From: Pedobacter punctiformis
GTDB taxonomy: Bacteria; Bacteroidota; Bacteroidia; Sphingobacteriales; Sphingobacteriaceae
Direction of reading: 5' to 3'
DNA: 64,000 nt
Assembly (NCBI RefSeq): GCF_027213715.1
Contig: NZ_JAPWGM010000002.1
Span: forward strand, 248,001 to 312,000
The position numbers were made by a program, and so were the translations under genes. Of the stretch, positions 44,624 through 52,940 are shown in pieces. Within the stretch, counting starts at the first letter, position 1; each line of letters opens with the position of its first letter. A model generated the notes under the pieces. That model did no database searches, was not told the origin of the DNA, and saw nothing but the letters and a program-made list of their open reading frames with translations.

Positions 44624-45529
44624 TTATACATTAAACATATCAAAAGCCAGCCTAAAAGTATTACAATGTGCATCAACAATATCTTTAATGTCTTTAGAAT
44701 ATCCTCCGCCCATACTCACCTGAACCGGGACTTTTTTATCCATACACATTTTAAAAACCATCCGGTCACGCTCTTTACAACCTGCTTTGCTCATCGCCAG
44801 TTTTCCAAGTTTATCGGTAGAAAGAACGTCTACACCAGATAAATAGAAAACAAAATCAGGATGGTGTTGCTCAAATACGTCCTTAAGATGGCCTTCTAAA
44901 AGTTTCAGGTATTCCTCATCACCCAGGCCATCATTTAAAGGAACATCTAAATCTGATTGTTCTTTTCTGAAAGGGAAATTCTTATCCGCATGCATGGAGA
45001 AAGTAAATACCCTGGGCTCATTTATAAAAATTTCTGCAGTTCCATTGCCCTGATGTACATCTAAATCAATAATTAAGATTCGGTTAGCTATTTTATTATT
45101 TAACAAGTAATTAGCTGTAATTGCCTGATCATTTAATAAGCAAAATCCTTCGCCCCAACTGTGGCCTGCATGATGGGTACCTCCGGCAACATTAAAAGCA
45201 ATACCATTCGATAAGGCATAATTTGCCCCATCAATGGTTCCTTGTGCAATTCTCAATTCTCTCTCTACCAACTGTGCATTTAAAGGAAAACCAATTCTAC
45301 GTTGTTCTCTTGGCGGAAGTGTTAAATCTCTAAGCTGTTCCCAATATTCTTTTTGGTGTGTGAGCAATACATTTTTTTCCGTTACTAAATCAGGGCTAAA
45401 TAGATTGGCCTGCTCAATTGTTCCTTCATGCAGCAATTGTTCAGGAATGAGCTCGTATTTGAGCATAGGAAACCGATGTCCCTCAGGTAAGGGATGTGCA
45501 TATAAGGGATGCCAGGCAATTTTAATCAT
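44624..45529 (-). CDS. Histone-deacetylase-family amidohydrolase
   Basis: 301 residues. The class II HDAC/acetoin-utilisation fold is marked by GGTHHAGHSWGEGFCLLND near residue 115 (catalytic His pair), RILIIDLDVHQGNGTAEIF near 148 (metal-binding Asp and His) and FYLSGVDVLSTDKLGKLAM near 230 (second metal Asp). Bacterial members deacetylate polyamines, acetoin-pathway proteins or unknown amides. Its start follows the bestrophin stop with no gap (ATG directly after TAA), so the two are translationally coupled. Substrate unknown. Confidence 0.88.
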   Translation of the reverse strand: MIKIAWHPLYAHPLPEGHRFPMLKYELIPEQLLHEGTIEQANLFSPDLVTEKNVLLTHQKEYWEQLRDLTLPPREQRRIGFPLNAQLVERELRIAQGTIDGANYALSNGIAFNVAGGTHHAGHSWGEGFCLLNDQAITANYLLNNKIANRILIIDLDVHQGNGTAEIFINEPRVFTFSMHADKNFPFRKEQSDLDVPLNDGLGDEEYLKLLEGHLKDVFEQHHPDFVFYLSGVDVLSTDKLGKLAMSKAGCKERDRMVFKMCMDKKVPVQVSMGGGYSKDIKDIVDAHCNTFRLAFDMFNV

Positions 45530-46390
45530 TTACGCCAAAATCTCCTCTACATGTTTTTCAATATTGTTGCAAATTTCGTCCACCGGCAAATCATTGGCAT
45601 CCTGTCCAAACGGATTTTCTATTTCTTCCGCAATCAACTCTAAACTTGCCAGTACATAAAGGATAAAAGGAACAATTAGCACCAAAAAATAGCCTAAACT
45701 AAATACCCATCCAATGGGTAAGGTAATGACGTAAATAAAGATGAATTTTTTAATAAATGCACTGTAAGAATACGGAATTGGTGTGTTTTTGATCCTTTCG
45801 CAGCCACCGCAAATATCGGTAAACTGGTTAACATCCTGTGTTAAAATAATCAGCTGTTCCTGCGAAATCAGGTTTCTTTCTAATAACTCATATAACCTCA
45901 TAATCATACTCGAGGCAATTTGATTGGGAATGTGTTTACCCTCTTCCACCTCAATCAGAAAGCTGTTTTTGCCAAAATACTTCTTCTCTCTTAAATGTTC
46001 TTTTAGTGCAAAAGCATACTTGGGAATTCCATATTCGAAAAATTTAACATCTTCTTCAGTTAATTTAAGGGCCTTAATTTTCATAGCAAAATTGCGGCTA
46101 ACATTAGTCAGGGCGCCTAAAAGCTTACGTCCATCCCACCAACGGTCATACGAAGTATTGGTTCTGAATACCAGCAGCATGGAAATTACAAAACCCAGCA
46201 AACTGTGCATCATGCCTACATTGGTTACATAACTGCTTTTAGAAAGTTGCAGAAAATGCAATTCAATATACGCAATAGCACCTGAAAAAAAGGCTACACC
46301 AAGCATAAGCGGCCATAATTTTCTAAAAGTATCGGCCTTATGGACATGAAAAATAAAGGTTGACCAGTCTTTTGGGTTGTAATTAATCAT
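45530..46390 (-). CDS. Bestrophin-family anion channel
   Basis: 286 residues. The bestrophin pattern is clear: an N-terminal helix (AFFSGAIAYIELHFL), then LGFVISMLLVFRTNTSYDRWWDGRKLLGAL near residue 68 and a second membrane region (FIFIYVITLPIGWVFSLGYFLVLIVPFI). The C-terminal end, ENPFGQDANDLPVD, is the conserved calcium-clasp-like region. Bacterial homologues form pentameric ion channels in the inner membrane. It begins 8 bases after kynU and is directly followed by the HDAC-like gene. Confidence 0.88.
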   Translation of the reverse strand: MINYNPKDWSTFIFHVHKADTFRKLWPLMLGVAFFSGAIAYIELHFLQLSKSSYVTNVGMMHSLLGFVISMLLVFRTNTSYDRWWDGRKLLGALTNVSRNFAMKIKALKLTEEDVKFFEYGIPKYAFALKEHLREKKYFGKNSFLIEVEEGKHIPNQIASSMIMRLYELLERNLISQEQLIILTQDVNQFTDICGGCERIKNTPIPYSYSAFIKKFIFIYVITLPIGWVFSLGYFLVLIVPFILYVLASLELIAEEIENPFGQDANDLPVDEICNNIEKHVEEILA

Positions 46391-46398
46391 TTTAGAAT

Positions 46399-47694
46399 TT
46401 ATTTGGTGCCTAAAATAGTTGTGCTCACGTTAAGTAAAGCCTTTCCGGTAAGGAATATATCTTCGTAAGAATTGTACAGCGGAATGGGACTTAAACGAAT
46501 AACATCGGGTTCTCTCCAATCGCCAAGAATATGATTGTCCACTAAACCATCAAAAATTTCCTTTCCTTTTTCCCTTGCAATAATAGAAAGTTGCGCACCA
46601 CGATCTTTCGAATCCTTTGGAGTTATAATTTTATATTGCTCCTCGCCTAATTCTATATTTACTTCATTTATAATAAATTGAAGATAATTGGTTAAAGTAA
46701 TACTCTTGTTTCTTAAAGGCTGAATAAAGCCTGCCTTTTCAAATATTTGAAGCGAGGCATGGTATAAAGCCATAGGCATTACCTGCGTGCAACTCACCTG
46801 CCAGCCATCTGCTCCAACTTCAGGAACAAATCCTTTTTCCATTTTAAACCTTTGGTTTTCCTGATAACCCCACCAGCCGGCAAAGCGGTTCAGTGCTGTA
46901 TTTGTAAAATGTTTTTCGTGAACAAAAATCCCACTTATGCCGCCTGGACCAGAATTTTGATATTTATATGAACACCAGCAGGCAAAATCAATATTCCAAT
47001 CGTGCAATTTAACCGGAACATTTCCGGCAGCATGAGCTAAATCAAAACCTACAATGGCGCCCACTTCGTGGCCAACTTTGGTGATGGCTTCCATATCAAA
47101 CCATTGTCCGGTGTAATAATTTATCCCACCAAACAGCACCAAAGCCAGTTCGTCGCCATGCAACCTGATTTGAGCCTGAATATCCTCTGTTCTTAAAGTT
47201 TCTTCACCTGCTCTTGGAAAAACCTCAATAATGGCCTCTTCAGGTTTATATCCATGAAACTTAACCTGGCTTTCAATGGCATACTGATCGGAAGGAAATG
47301 CGCCGCCTTCCATAATAATTTTGAACCTGTTGCCTTTGGGTTGGTAAAAACTAACCATCAGCAAATGAAGATTAACCGTTAGCGTGTTCATTGGACAAAC
47401 CTCAGCCGGAGAAGCGCCAACTATCGGTGCCATTAACTTTTTTAACTCCTTATGATAAAACATCCAGGGGGTTTCTCCTTCAAACCAACCCTCAACGGCA
47501 TGGTTTTCCCAGTTATCCAGTTGTCTTTTTAAAACCTCATGTGCTACTTTAGGTTGTAATCCTAAAGAATTACCACACAGATATATAAATTGTTTTCCGT
47601 TTTGATTTGGAAATAGAAATTGTGTTCTAAATCCGCGGAGCTCGTCGGCTTCATCCATTGCTTTTGCAAAAGCCAGATTGTTTTCAAAATTCAT
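46399..47694 (-). CDS. kynU: Kynureninase
   Basis: 431 residues. PLP-enzyme fold with the Schiff-base Lys in CWCSYKYQNSGPGG near residue 238, the phosphate-binding NTLTVNLHLLM stretch, and GNSLGLQP near the start. It cleaves kynurenine to anthranilate (or hydroxykynurenine to hydroxyanthranilate) in tryptophan breakdown. No other kynurenine-pathway gene is in the window. It heads the kynU - bestrophin - HDAC-like run. A terminator-shaped hairpin ends 13 bases before its start codon, which may control it. Confidence 0.94.
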   Translation of the reverse strand: MNFENNLAFAKAMDEADELRGFRTQFLFPNQNGKQFIYLCGNSLGLQPKVAHEVLKRQLDNWENHAVEGWFEGETPWMFYHKELKKLMAPIVGASPAEVCPMNTLTVNLHLLMVSFYQPKGNRFKIIMEGGAFPSDQYAIESQVKFHGYKPEEAIIEVFPRAGEETLRTEDIQAQIRLHGDELALVLFGGINYYTGQWFDMEAITKVGHEVGAIVGFDLAHAAGNVPVKLHDWNIDFACWCSYKYQNSGPGGISGIFVHEKHFTNTALNRFAGWWGYQENQRFKMEKGFVPEVGADGWQVSCTQVMPMALYHASLQIFEKAGFIQPLRNKSITLTNYLQFIINEVNIELGEEQYKIITPKDSKDRGAQLSIIAREKGKEIFDGLVDNHILGDWREPDVIRLSPIPLYNSYEDIFLTGKALLNVSTTILGTK

Positions 47695-47707
47695 TGCTTC
47701 AATATTA

Positions 47708-47739
47708 CAAAAAAAGCAGGTATTGTTTCCAATCCTGCT
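47708..47739 (-). terminator. Terminator or attenuator in the kynU leader
   Basis: On the minus strand AGCAGG(47739-47734)..CCTGCT(47720-47715), with an inner ATTG/CAAT pairing and a bulged A, is followed by a run of seven T. The run ends 13 bases before the kynU ATG. It could end the upstream glycosylase transcript, attenuate kynU, or both. Confidence 0.7.
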
Positions 47740-47808
47740 CTATAAGAAGTTTAAATAAAGTTAAATTCTCTGTTTAGTTATAAAAACCTGAAGGCTTTGT
47801 TGCATTAA

Positions 47809-48414
47809 TTATACCTTATTCGGCTTGCTTACATATTTATTTCCTTTCACAAAAAAGCGCCAGGGTAATAAGGCATGTTCCTTTGCGTAGGCAATGCCCA
47901 CTCTCGGACCTGCAACAATTTCTTCATCCTGGTAAGTGATCTGATGATCTTCGATCCAAATCTCGGTACCATTTAAATCTTTAGTGTTAAAAGAACGGTC
48001 AATACCTAAAGCCTTTGCAACAGAACCTGGCCCTGATGAAATCGCTGCTTTCGTAAAGGGCATATTACGGCGTTCTTCTATAATTTTCTTACCATCTAAT
48101 GGCTCAACAGCACGAATAAGCACAGCGTGAGGATCATCTTTTACTGAACTAACCACATTAAACAAATTGTGCATGCCGTAACAAAGATAAACGTAAGCAA
48201 TCCCCCCTTGGTTAAACATTACTTCCGTCCGGTTGGTACGGCGACCGCCATAAGCGTGAGAGGCCTTGTCTTTAATACCAAAATAAGCTTCAGTTTCTAC
48301 AATAATGCCCGAAGTGATTTCGCCATTAATTTGAGTGTAAAGCACCTTACCCAAAAGATCTTTGGCCAGGGCAACAACATCTTCATTTAAATAATATTCG
48401 GGCTTTAGCTTCAA
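47809..48414 (-). CDS. DNA-3-methyladenine glycosylase (AAG/MPG type)
   Basis: 201 residues, the usual Aag size. The family blocks are DVVALAKDLLGKVLYTQ, VETEAYFGIKDKASHAYGG near residue 40 (catalytic Glu), YVYLCYGMHNLFNVV and GPGSVAKALGID. It removes 3-methyladenine, hypoxanthine and other alkylated or deaminated purines from DNA, complementing endonuclease V elsewhere in the window. It starts 14 bases after the methionine sulfoxide reductase gene, so the two probably share an mRNA. Confidence 0.93.
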   Translation of the reverse strand: MKLKPEYYLNEDVVALAKDLLGKVLYTQINGEITSGIIVETEAYFGIKDKASHAYGGRRTNRTEVMFNQGGIAYVYLCYGMHNLFNVVSSVKDDPHAVLIRAVEPLDGKKIIEERRNMPFTKAAISSGPGSVAKALGIDRSFNTKDLNGTEIWIEDHQITYQDEEIVAGPRVGIAYAKEHALLPWRFFVKGNKYVSKPNKV

Positions 48415-48428
48415 TGTACTTATATAAT

Positions 48429-48908
48429 CTAATGATTTAACAAAATAGAGATAACCTTTTCTAAATAAACCTGATCTGTTGTATTAAAATGATTCAAATG
48501 CTCGCTATCTACATCCAGTACACCGATTACTTCACCATTTTTAATCAACGGCAAAACAATTTCCGATTGCGATAAAGAACTGCAGGCAATATGCCCTGGA
48601 AACGCTTCAACATCAGGTACAATTAAGGTTTTTGCTTCTGCCCACGAACTTCCGCATACACCCTTTCCTTTTTGAATCCGGGTGCAGGCTACCGGTCCCT
48701 GAAAAGGCCCTAAAACCAGTTCATCCTGTTTAACTAAATAAAAACCTACCCAAAACCAATTAAATTGTTCTTTTAATGCCGCACAGGCGTTGGCCATATT
48801 GGCTACAAAATCCGTTTCTCCGGCTAATAAAGCTTCAATTTGCGGTAATAGTGATTGATACTGTTCTTCTTTAGTCGTACCTCTGTTTATCGTTAAGTCT
48901 TCAGCCAT
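48429..48908 (-). CDS. msrC: Free methionine-(R)-sulfoxide reductase (GAF domain)
   Basis: 159 residues from the ATG at 48908; a GTG six codons earlier is possible but less likely. A single GAF domain carries the three Cys of the fRMsr family: CTRIQKGKGVCG gives the first two and GHIACSSLSQSEIVLP the third. It reduces free methionine-R-sulfoxide. The gene is followed by the alkyladenine glycosylase on the same strand, a pairing that suggests damage repair but without proven link. Confidence 0.87.
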   Translation of the reverse strand: MAEDLTINRGTTKEEQYQSLLPQIEALLAGETDFVANMANACAALKEQFNWFWVGFYLVKQDELVLGPFQGPVACTRIQKGKGVCGSSWAEAKTLIVPDVEAFPGHIACSSLSQSEIVLPLIKNGEVIGVLDVDSEHLNHFNTTDQVYLEKVISILLNH

Positions 48909-49051
48909 AAAAATTGTATATCCCACAAAGTTAAAAATTACAATTATGTTCCCTGCCCAATCTCCAAAACATTACAACCTTACAACAATAAAATTTATAA
49001 CGTTGCTTAAAATCCTTAGTTTTGGCATTTAAACATCAAAATCACACCCAA

Positions 49052-51220
49052 ATGAATAAGAAAACCTTAATCTTTACTTCATTGCTTTGCTTAGGCTTAA
49101 CACAATTGGCTTATAGTCCGCCAGACGAAGGTATGTTTCCATTAAGTGAAATACATAAACTTGATTTAAAAAAAGCAGGTTTAAAGATTGATCAAAATGA
49201 AATTTATAATCCCGGAACACCCAGTTTAGTAGATGCGCTTGTAAACGTTGGTGGCTGTACCGGATCATTTATCTCCAACGAAGGTTTAATTGTGACCAAC
49301 CATCATTGCGCTTTTAGTGCTGTACAATTGGCAAGTACCCCTGAGCATGATTATTTAACGGATGGTTTTGTAGCCAATACCCGGGAACGTGAAATTGAAG
49401 CCAAGGGACTAACCTGCCGCATTACCGATAGTTACGAAGACGTTTCTGATCAGGTTTTAGGTGCTATTGCGCAAATTGACGATCCGGCATCGAGAATAAA
49501 ACTAATTAATGAGGTAATGAAAAACATTGCCTTAGACGCTGAAAAGAAAGATCCTACTATTAAAGCAGAGGTTTCTGAAATGTTTATTGGCAAATCTTAT
49601 GTTTTATTCCGTTACAAAACCATTCAGGATGTGCGCTTGGTTTATGTACCCAGCAGAAACATTGGAGAATATGGTGGCGAGACAGATAACTGGGTTTGGC
49701 CACGTCATACGGGCGATTTCTCTTTTATGAGAGCTTATGTATCACCTGATGGAAAACCGGCTAAATACGCAAAGGAAAACGTGCCTTATAAACCTAAAAA
49801 GTTTTTAAAGGTTAATCCGAATGGAACCAATGAAGAAGATTTTGTCTTTATTTTGGGTTATCCGGGCCGTACGTTCCGTCATCGCCCGGCGGCCTACATT
49901 GAATATCAACAGGATTATTTATTGCCATACACGTCAGAATTATACGATTATCAAAACGCAACAATGGAAAGTGTTGGTAAAAAAGATAAAACTACTGAAC
50001 TTAAGCTGGCTACCAGGATCAAGAGAAATGCCAATGTACTGAAAAACTACCGCGGTAAGTTAAAAGGTTTAAAAGGTATTGGTTTAATTGCTCAAAAAGA
50101 ACAGGAAGATGCTGCATTGGCTGCTTTTATTAACAACGATGTAAATTTAAAGGCAAAGTACGGCACGCTGATGAATGATATTGATCAAACTTATAAATTG
50201 ATTAATGGTGATGCCAACCGCGATTTATGGCTTGGCCAGATCTATACTTCTACCAGTTTGTTAAATGTAGCTAAAAACATTAATGCTTTTAAAACAGCTA
50301 TGGATGAAGTGCCTACAGATAAAAAACAAGCTTTCTTTGAGCAGAACCTGCCTAAACTCAAAACAGCTTTAGCAGGCATTTATGAAGCTTATGATATTGA
50401 TGCCGACAGAAGAATATTTAAACGCATGGTATTGGATGCTTCTAAATTTAAACCTAACCAAAGGGTTGTAGCTACGGATAAGATTACCAACAAAGGCGCC
50501 AACAGCGAAACATTGACCGATGATTTTATTAATGACGCCTTTGGATTAACCAAATTAAAAGATCAGAATTACGTAGTAAATAGCCTTTTAAAAAGCCCAA
50601 AAAGCATTAGCGATTACAATGATGCCATTCTGGTTTTTGAAAAAGATATTGCAAAACAGATACAGGAATTAAAACCCGAAAAAGACCGACGCGAAGGAGT
50701 TGTAAATAAGTTAATGGGAGATTATGTAAATGTAAAGGAGAAATTTTTGAAGAAAGATTTCATTCCTGATGCCAACAGTACACTGCGCCTCACTTATGGC
50801 TATGTACGTGGCTACTCTCCTGCAGATGCGAGTTATATGCGCCCGTACACCACAATTAAAGGGATTTTAGAGAAAGGTGCTACCGGAAATCCTGAATTTG
50901 CTTATCCGGCGCTAATTAAAACGCTTTGGGAGGCCAAAGATTTTGGAAATTTCGCCAAAAAAGACTTAAAAGATGTTCCGGTATCATTTTTATATAACAT
51001 GGATACCACAGGAGGCAATTCAGGCTCTCCTATTATGAATGCTTATGGTGAGTTAATCGGGGTAAACTTCGACAGGGCCTATGAAGCAACGATTAACGAT
51101 TATGCGTGGAACGAAAGTTATAGCCGCTCTATTGGTGTAGATATCCGTTATGTTTTATGGGTAGCTCAGAAAATAGATAAAGCTGATTTTCTTTTAAAGG
51201 AAATTGGGGTAAAACTTTAA
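49052..51220 (+). CDS. S46-family dipeptidyl-peptidase, DPP11-like
   Basis: 722 residues from the ATG at 49052; an in-frame TTG ten codons earlier precedes the signal peptide (MNKKTLIFTSLLCLGLTQLAYS) and is not needed. The catalytic triad is readable: His85 in TNHHCAF, an Asp in GGETDNWVWPRHTGDF, and Ser657 in GGNSGSP. Arg675 lies 18 residues after the Ser, the position that in Porphyromonas gingivalis is Arg673 in DPP11 (acidic P1) and Gly in DPP7. It should release X-Asp and X-Glu dipeptides in the periplasm. A CrtA-like gene follows 2 bases later. Confidence 0.9.
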   Translation: MNKKTLIFTSLLCLGLTQLAYSPPDEGMFPLSEIHKLDLKKAGLKIDQNEIYNPGTPSLVDALVNVGGCTGSFISNEGLIVTNHHCAFSAVQLASTPEHDYLTDGFVANTREREIEAKGLTCRITDSYEDVSDQVLGAIAQIDDPASRIKLINEVMKNIALDAEKKDPTIKAEVSEMFIGKSYVLFRYKTIQDVRLVYVPSRNIGEYGGETDNWVWPRHTGDFSFMRAYVSPDGKPAKYAKENVPYKPKKFLKVNPNGTNEEDFVFILGYPGRTFRHRPAAYIEYQQDYLLPYTSELYDYQNATMESVGKKDKTTELKLATRIKRNANVLKNYRGKLKGLKGIGLIAQKEQEDAALAAFINNDVNLKAKYGTLMNDIDQTYKLINGDANRDLWLGQIYTSTSLLNVAKNINAFKTAMDEVPTDKKQAFFEQNLPKLKTALAGIYEAYDIDADRRIFKRMVLDASKFKPNQRVVATDKITNKGANSETLTDDFINDAFGLTKLKDQNYVVNSLLKSPKSISDYNDAILVFEKDIAKQIQELKPEKDRREGVVNKLMGDYVNVKEKFLKKDFIPDANSTLRLTYGYVRGYSPADASYMRPYTTIKGILEKGATGNPEFAYPALIKTLWEAKDFGNFAKKDLKDVPVSFLYNMDTTGGNSGSPIMNAYGELIGVNFDRAYEATINDYAWNESYSRSIGVDIRYVLWVAQKIDKADFLLKEIGVKL

Positions 51221-51222
51221 TC

Positions 51223-51927
51223 ATGATTACAGCGCTAACCATTACGAAATATCGTACTGCAGCCATCCCTTTTTCATTTTTAGGGATGGCTGTTTTGCGC
51301 TTACCATTATGGATTAATCGGAAATGTGGCTTTTGGAAACTAATGGGAAGCGGTAAAGATGCCCAGGTAGACCAAGCACCCGACTTTAAACATTGGGCCG
51401 TTTTAACCACCTGGAACGATAAAACACACTGCGACGCTTTTTATAAAAATTCATTTGTAATGAAGTGGTTTCGTCTTTTCGGAAAAGAAGAATTCACTAT
51501 TTTTTTAAAACCAATATCCGGTCATGGCTTATGGTCGGGCAAACAACCTTTCAATACAGAAGCCAGTCAGACTAAGTCTGCTGGAAAGATAGCGGTAATT
51601 ACCCGGGCGGCCATCCGGTTTAATAAAGTAAAAGAATTTAAACAAAACATTAAAAAGGCAGCTGAAGCCATGAGAGTTGCCCCCGGATTTATAATTTCTG
51701 CAGGAATTGGCGAAGCACCCTTTTTCAGGCAAGCCACCTTCTCGATTTGGGAAGATACAGAAAGTATGAAAAACTACGCTTATAAATCTCTAGACCATGC
51801 CCAAGTCATTAAGCTCACCAGAGAGAGAAAATGGTATAGTGAGGAGCTTTTTGCACGCTTCGAAATACTGGGATACCAGGGAACTTTAAACGGTGTTAAA
51901 ATTGAAAATTTAGAGAACAACAATTAA
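51223..51927 (+). CDS. Spheroidene monooxygenase (CrtA)-like family protein
   Basis: 234 residues. The C-terminal half matches the CrtA-like family: FFRQATFSIWEDTESMKNYA near residue 168, followed by the REKWYSEELFARF-type segment (here TRERKWYSEELFARF). The start has a hydrophobic stretch (AAIPFSFLGMAVLRLPLWI). The photosynthetic CrtA oxidises carotenoids, but no carotenoid gene lies here and many Bacteroidota carry the family without pigment genes. Activity is unproven. It follows the DPP11-like gene by 2 bases and is likely in the same transcript. Confidence 0.78.
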   Translation: MITALTITKYRTAAIPFSFLGMAVLRLPLWINRKCGFWKLMGSGKDAQVDQAPDFKHWAVLTTWNDKTHCDAFYKNSFVMKWFRLFGKEEFTIFLKPISGHGLWSGKQPFNTEASQTKSAGKIAVITRAAIRFNKVKEFKQNIKKAAEAMRVAPGFIISAGIGEAPFFRQATFSIWEDTESMKNYAYKSLDHAQVIKLTRERKWYSEELFARFEILGYQGTLNGVKIENLENNN

Positions 51928-51940
51928 AAATTAAAATCAT

Positions 51941-52192
51941 ATGAGGGTTATAGCAGAGCTTCCACATCCGGAATGTAAGATTTCCATTTTCTCCATGAAT
52001 CAAAAATACATTGTAAAATTTGAGCAGGGAACTTTTGAACAGAGTTATAAATTAGCTGAACTGGATTTAAGTGGAGGAGGTGTAAATGATGTATTCGAAA
52101 TACTCGATGAGGAATTTATTGCAACAGTAATTGAAAGGTTTAAATTAATGCGTGCAGATTTTACCAATGCATACAAAAGGCACCAATATTAG
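51941..52192 (+). CDS. Small protein of unknown function
   Basis: 83 residues. Mixed alpha/beta, with an N-terminal strand region (RVIAELPHPECKISIFSMNQKYIVKFE) and a C-terminal helix (EEFIATVIERFKLMRADF). No signal peptide or membrane segment. It is 13 bases downstream of the CrtA-like gene on the same strand. Similar small proteins occur in Bacteroidota but I know no function. A perfect terminator lies 211 bases further on. Confidence 0.65.
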   Translation: MRVIAELPHPECKISIFSMNQKYIVKFEQGTFEQSYKLAELDLSGGGVNDVFEILDEEFIATVIERFKLMRADFTNAYKRHQY

Positions 52193-52516
52193 TCAATAAA
52201 TAACATATAACTAATTGATTTACAGATGGTAATTACGTAAAACAAAATAATATTCTGAATTTTTAACCTAAAATTGATCACTAAAACTTCAATATATTAA
52301 TTAAAAGTTTATATATAATAAGTTAAATAACTGAAAATAAATACATTAAACTCATTAACAAAACAATATTCTGTCGGATAAAACCGCCAAATATTATAAA
52401 ACAAAGCCCGGTATAGCTCATATACCGGGCTTTTTTATTGATTTGTAAATTATCGTTTCAACAACATTTGCAAAGATACTTTTGAGTACCAAACTTTAAA
52501 TTTAATTAAATCAAAC
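52193..52516. other. AT-rich gap with an orphan terminator
   Basis: 324 bases without a supportable gene. The first 211 are very AT-rich and have no clear promoter, open frame or repeat. They end in the terminator at 52404-52436. The rest holds the 3' side of the Dabb gene. A long 3' UTR or a small RNA is possible. Confidence 0.5.
52404..52436 (+). terminator. Perfect 12-bp stem Rho-independent terminator
   Basis: AAGCCCGGTATA (52404-52415) pairs perfectly with TATACCGGGCTT (52421-52432) around a 5-base loop and is followed by a T-run. It is far (211 bases) from the nearest plus-strand stop codon, and the A-run upstream would allow only weak action on the minus strand. Confidence 0.88.
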
Positions 52517-52819
52517 TTAAGAAATGAGTGAATCATGAACTACTACTCTATACCAATATTTAGAAAACTTTTCTACGGCTTCTAAATGAACCGGATCTTC
52601 CTGATAAGTATTGTGATCCTCAATTGATGCAAATGTAATGGTGAGCGCATAGGTAAAAGAATTATCTGTAACCGTACGGACCGGTGTATTGGCCGCTAAT
52701 CCATAATGCAAACTTTTCAGGTACGGAATGCGTTTAAGGCTTTCAAAAAAATTGGCAAATGTTGCAATCTCCTCTTGATTAAGCTGGGGTTTTAGCCAAA
52801 ACAATACATAGTGTTGCAT
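52517..52819 (-). CDS. Dabb (stress-responsive alpha/beta barrel) domain protein
   Basis: 100 residues from the ATG at 52819; a GTG ten codons upstream is open, but the family starts right at MQHYVLFWLKPQL. The ferredoxin-like Dabb fold is shown by HYVLFWLK, KSLHYGLAA, FTYALTITFASIEDHNTYQ and DPVHLEAVEKFSKYW. Such proteins are small dimeric barrels of unclear role, some linked to stress. It stands alone in the minus-strand direction. Confidence 0.83.
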   Translation of the reverse strand: MQHYVLFWLKPQLNQEEIATFANFFESLKRIPYLKSLHYGLAANTPVRTVTDNSFTYALTITFASIEDHNTYQEDPVHLEAVEKFSKYWYRVVVHDSLIS

Positions 52820-52888
52820 CTGGCCCTTGCTGTTTTTATCAGTTATCACATTAAAAATTTTCTTAAATATAGGAATGATATTTAAGCA

Positions 52889-52922
52889 TAAAAAAAGGCG
52901 GCTATAATTTTATAGCCGCCTT
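52889..52922 (-). terminator. Terminator after the Gly-zipper lipoprotein gene
   Basis: AAGGCGGCTATA (52895-52906) and TATAGCCGCCTT (52911-52922) form a 12-bp stem. On the minus strand it is followed by seven T, 18 bases after the stop codon of the gene that ends at 52941. Confidence 0.88.
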
Positions 52923-52940
52923 AATGTATTTTAAAGTGTA

